From an uncultured Novosphingobium sp. (GTDB taxonomy: Bacteria > Pseudomonadota > Alphaproteobacteria > Sphingomonadales > Sphingomonadaceae): a stretch of 6,519 nucleotides of DNA. The notes beneath the pieces were generated by a model that worked only from the letters and a program-made list of their open reading frames with translations, searched no databases and was not told the DNA's origin. The translations under genes and the position numbers were made by a program. Every line of letters starts with the position of its first letter. Within the stretch, counting starts at the first letter, position 1. This document shows positions 6,074-6,519 of the stretch, piece after piece. The stretch lies in NCBI GenBank assembly GCA_946886365.1, contig CAMPIM010000148.1:1-6519 (forward strand), written 5' to 3'.

Positions 6074-6519
6074 ATGATGCAACTGCCCGCCCGTTTCCCC
6101 AGGCTCACGGCCCTGCTCGCCGGTTTCGTCGCCGCCACCGGATTTGAACCGCTCAAGCTATGGCCCGTCACCCTCGCCTGCTTCGCGCTACTCCTCTGGC
6201 TCATCGAAACCGCCCCCACCCGCCGCGCCGCCTTCACGCGCGGCTGGCTGTTCGGGCTCGGCCACTTCACCCTCGGCCTCAACTGGATCGCCCACGCCTT
6301 CACCTTCCAGGACGCCATGCCCCACTGGTTCGGCTATGGCGCGGTTGTCCTGCTCTCGCTCTACCTCGCCGTCTATCCGGGCCTGGCAACGCTAGCGACG
6401 TGGTGGTTGCAAGCGATCACGGGCGCGAAAAGCCCCTCCCCTTCAGGTTCAAACGAGGCACGTGACTCGTTTGAAGGGTTGGGGCGGGCGCTAGCCCCCA
6501 AAGACGCCCTCAATGGCAA
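6074..6519 (+). CDS. lnt: Apolipoprotein N-acyltransferase, 5' part (runs off the window)
   Basis: Start of Lnt, the inner-membrane enzyme that moves an acyl chain from phospholipid to the N-terminal cysteine of apolipoproteins, the last step of lipoprotein maturation. The 148 complete codons present cover the N-terminal membrane domain. They include GFEPLKLWPVTL (23-34), the FTRGWLFGLGHFTLGLNWI segment (54-72) with the family's W-I pattern, HAFTFQ, and a further helix at about 88-112 ending in TWWL. The catalytic nitrilase-like domain with its Glu-Lys-Cys triad lies beyond the window. Translation starts at one of two adjacent ATGs (6074, 6077). After TWWLQAITGAK the normal membrane pattern gives way to a hydrophilic stretch (about 119-140) encoded by the palindromic element at 6432-6489; the frame remains open to the last base. 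Whether the full gene is intact cannot be seen here. Confidence 0.85.
   Translation, partial: MMQLPARFPRLTALLAGFVAATGFEPLKLWPVTLACFALLLWLIETAPTRRAAFTRGWLFGLGHFTLGLNWIAHAFTFQDAMPHWFGYGAVVLLSLYLAVYPGLATLATWWLQAITGAKSPSPSGSNEARDSFEGLGRALAPKDALNG
6432..6489. repeat. Nested palindromic element inside lnt
   Basis: The core TTCAAACGAG (6448-6457) and CTCGTTTGAA (6466-6475) are perfect ten-base arms around GCACGTGA, itself containing CACGTG; the whole 28 bases have just one non-pairing position. Outside it, GCCC-CCCC (6432-6441) pairs with GGGG-GGGC (6481-6489) with a bulge and an unpaired TTCAGG/GGGTT interval. A further small stem, GGGC-gcta-GCCC, overlaps at 6486-6497. The element keeps the lnt frame open and encodes roughly SPSPSGSNEARDSFEGLGR. 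This looks like a mobile or repetitive palindromic element inserted into a gene. Confidence 0.65.

Noticed and set aside
6459..6464. CACGTG as a regulatory binding site
   Set aside because: It is the centre of the larger palindrome and lies within coding sequence, so no separate regulatory role is supported.

Overview
This GC-rich window comes from an alphaproteobacterium, most likely a sphingomonad (Sphingobium, Novosphingobium or Sphingopyxis type). That placement is inferred from base composition, the pairing of a YqaA/DedA-type membrane protein with lnt, and terminase genes resembling those of Rhodobacter-type gene transfer agents (GTAs). No rRNA, tRNA or CRISPR array was seen.

Layout, left to right. 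Positions 1-107 hold tandem GC-rich units, at least two of which can form hairpins. Next, on the minus strand, is a small secreted glycine-zipper protein (108-446), preceded on that strand by a large terminase subunit, TerL (start 1842). The TerL frame overruns the start of the glycine-zipper gene, apparently because one G is missing from a G run at 532-537. On the plus strand, 1960-3006 encodes an unfamiliar protein with an HxD...H...R pattern like an Fe(II)/2-oxoglutarate oxygenase. It lies between TerL and a small-terminase-like HTH gene (3057-3605, minus). A strong intrinsic terminator (3652-3685) separates that gene from a glutathione S-transferase-like gene (3782-4429, minus). Upstream of this is a TonB-like protein (4494-about 5285, minus). 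Divergently, on the plus strand, a YqaA/DedA-like membrane protein (5429-6064) is followed after 9 bases by the 5' part of lnt (6074 to the window end).

How the genes fit together. The two terminase genes look like the packaging end of a GTA or defective prophage, but no portal or capsid gene follows TerL here, and an opposite-strand gene of lower GC splits the pair. The right half is envelope-related housekeeping: a TonB-like protein, a DedA-superfamily membrane protein and apolipoprotein N-acyltransferase. The most striking local feature is a near-perfect 28-base palindrome inside a larger inverted repeat (6432-6489) lying within lnt. The frame stays open through it, so it would add about 20 residues to the protein, in the manner of protein-coding palindromic elements known from Rickettsia.
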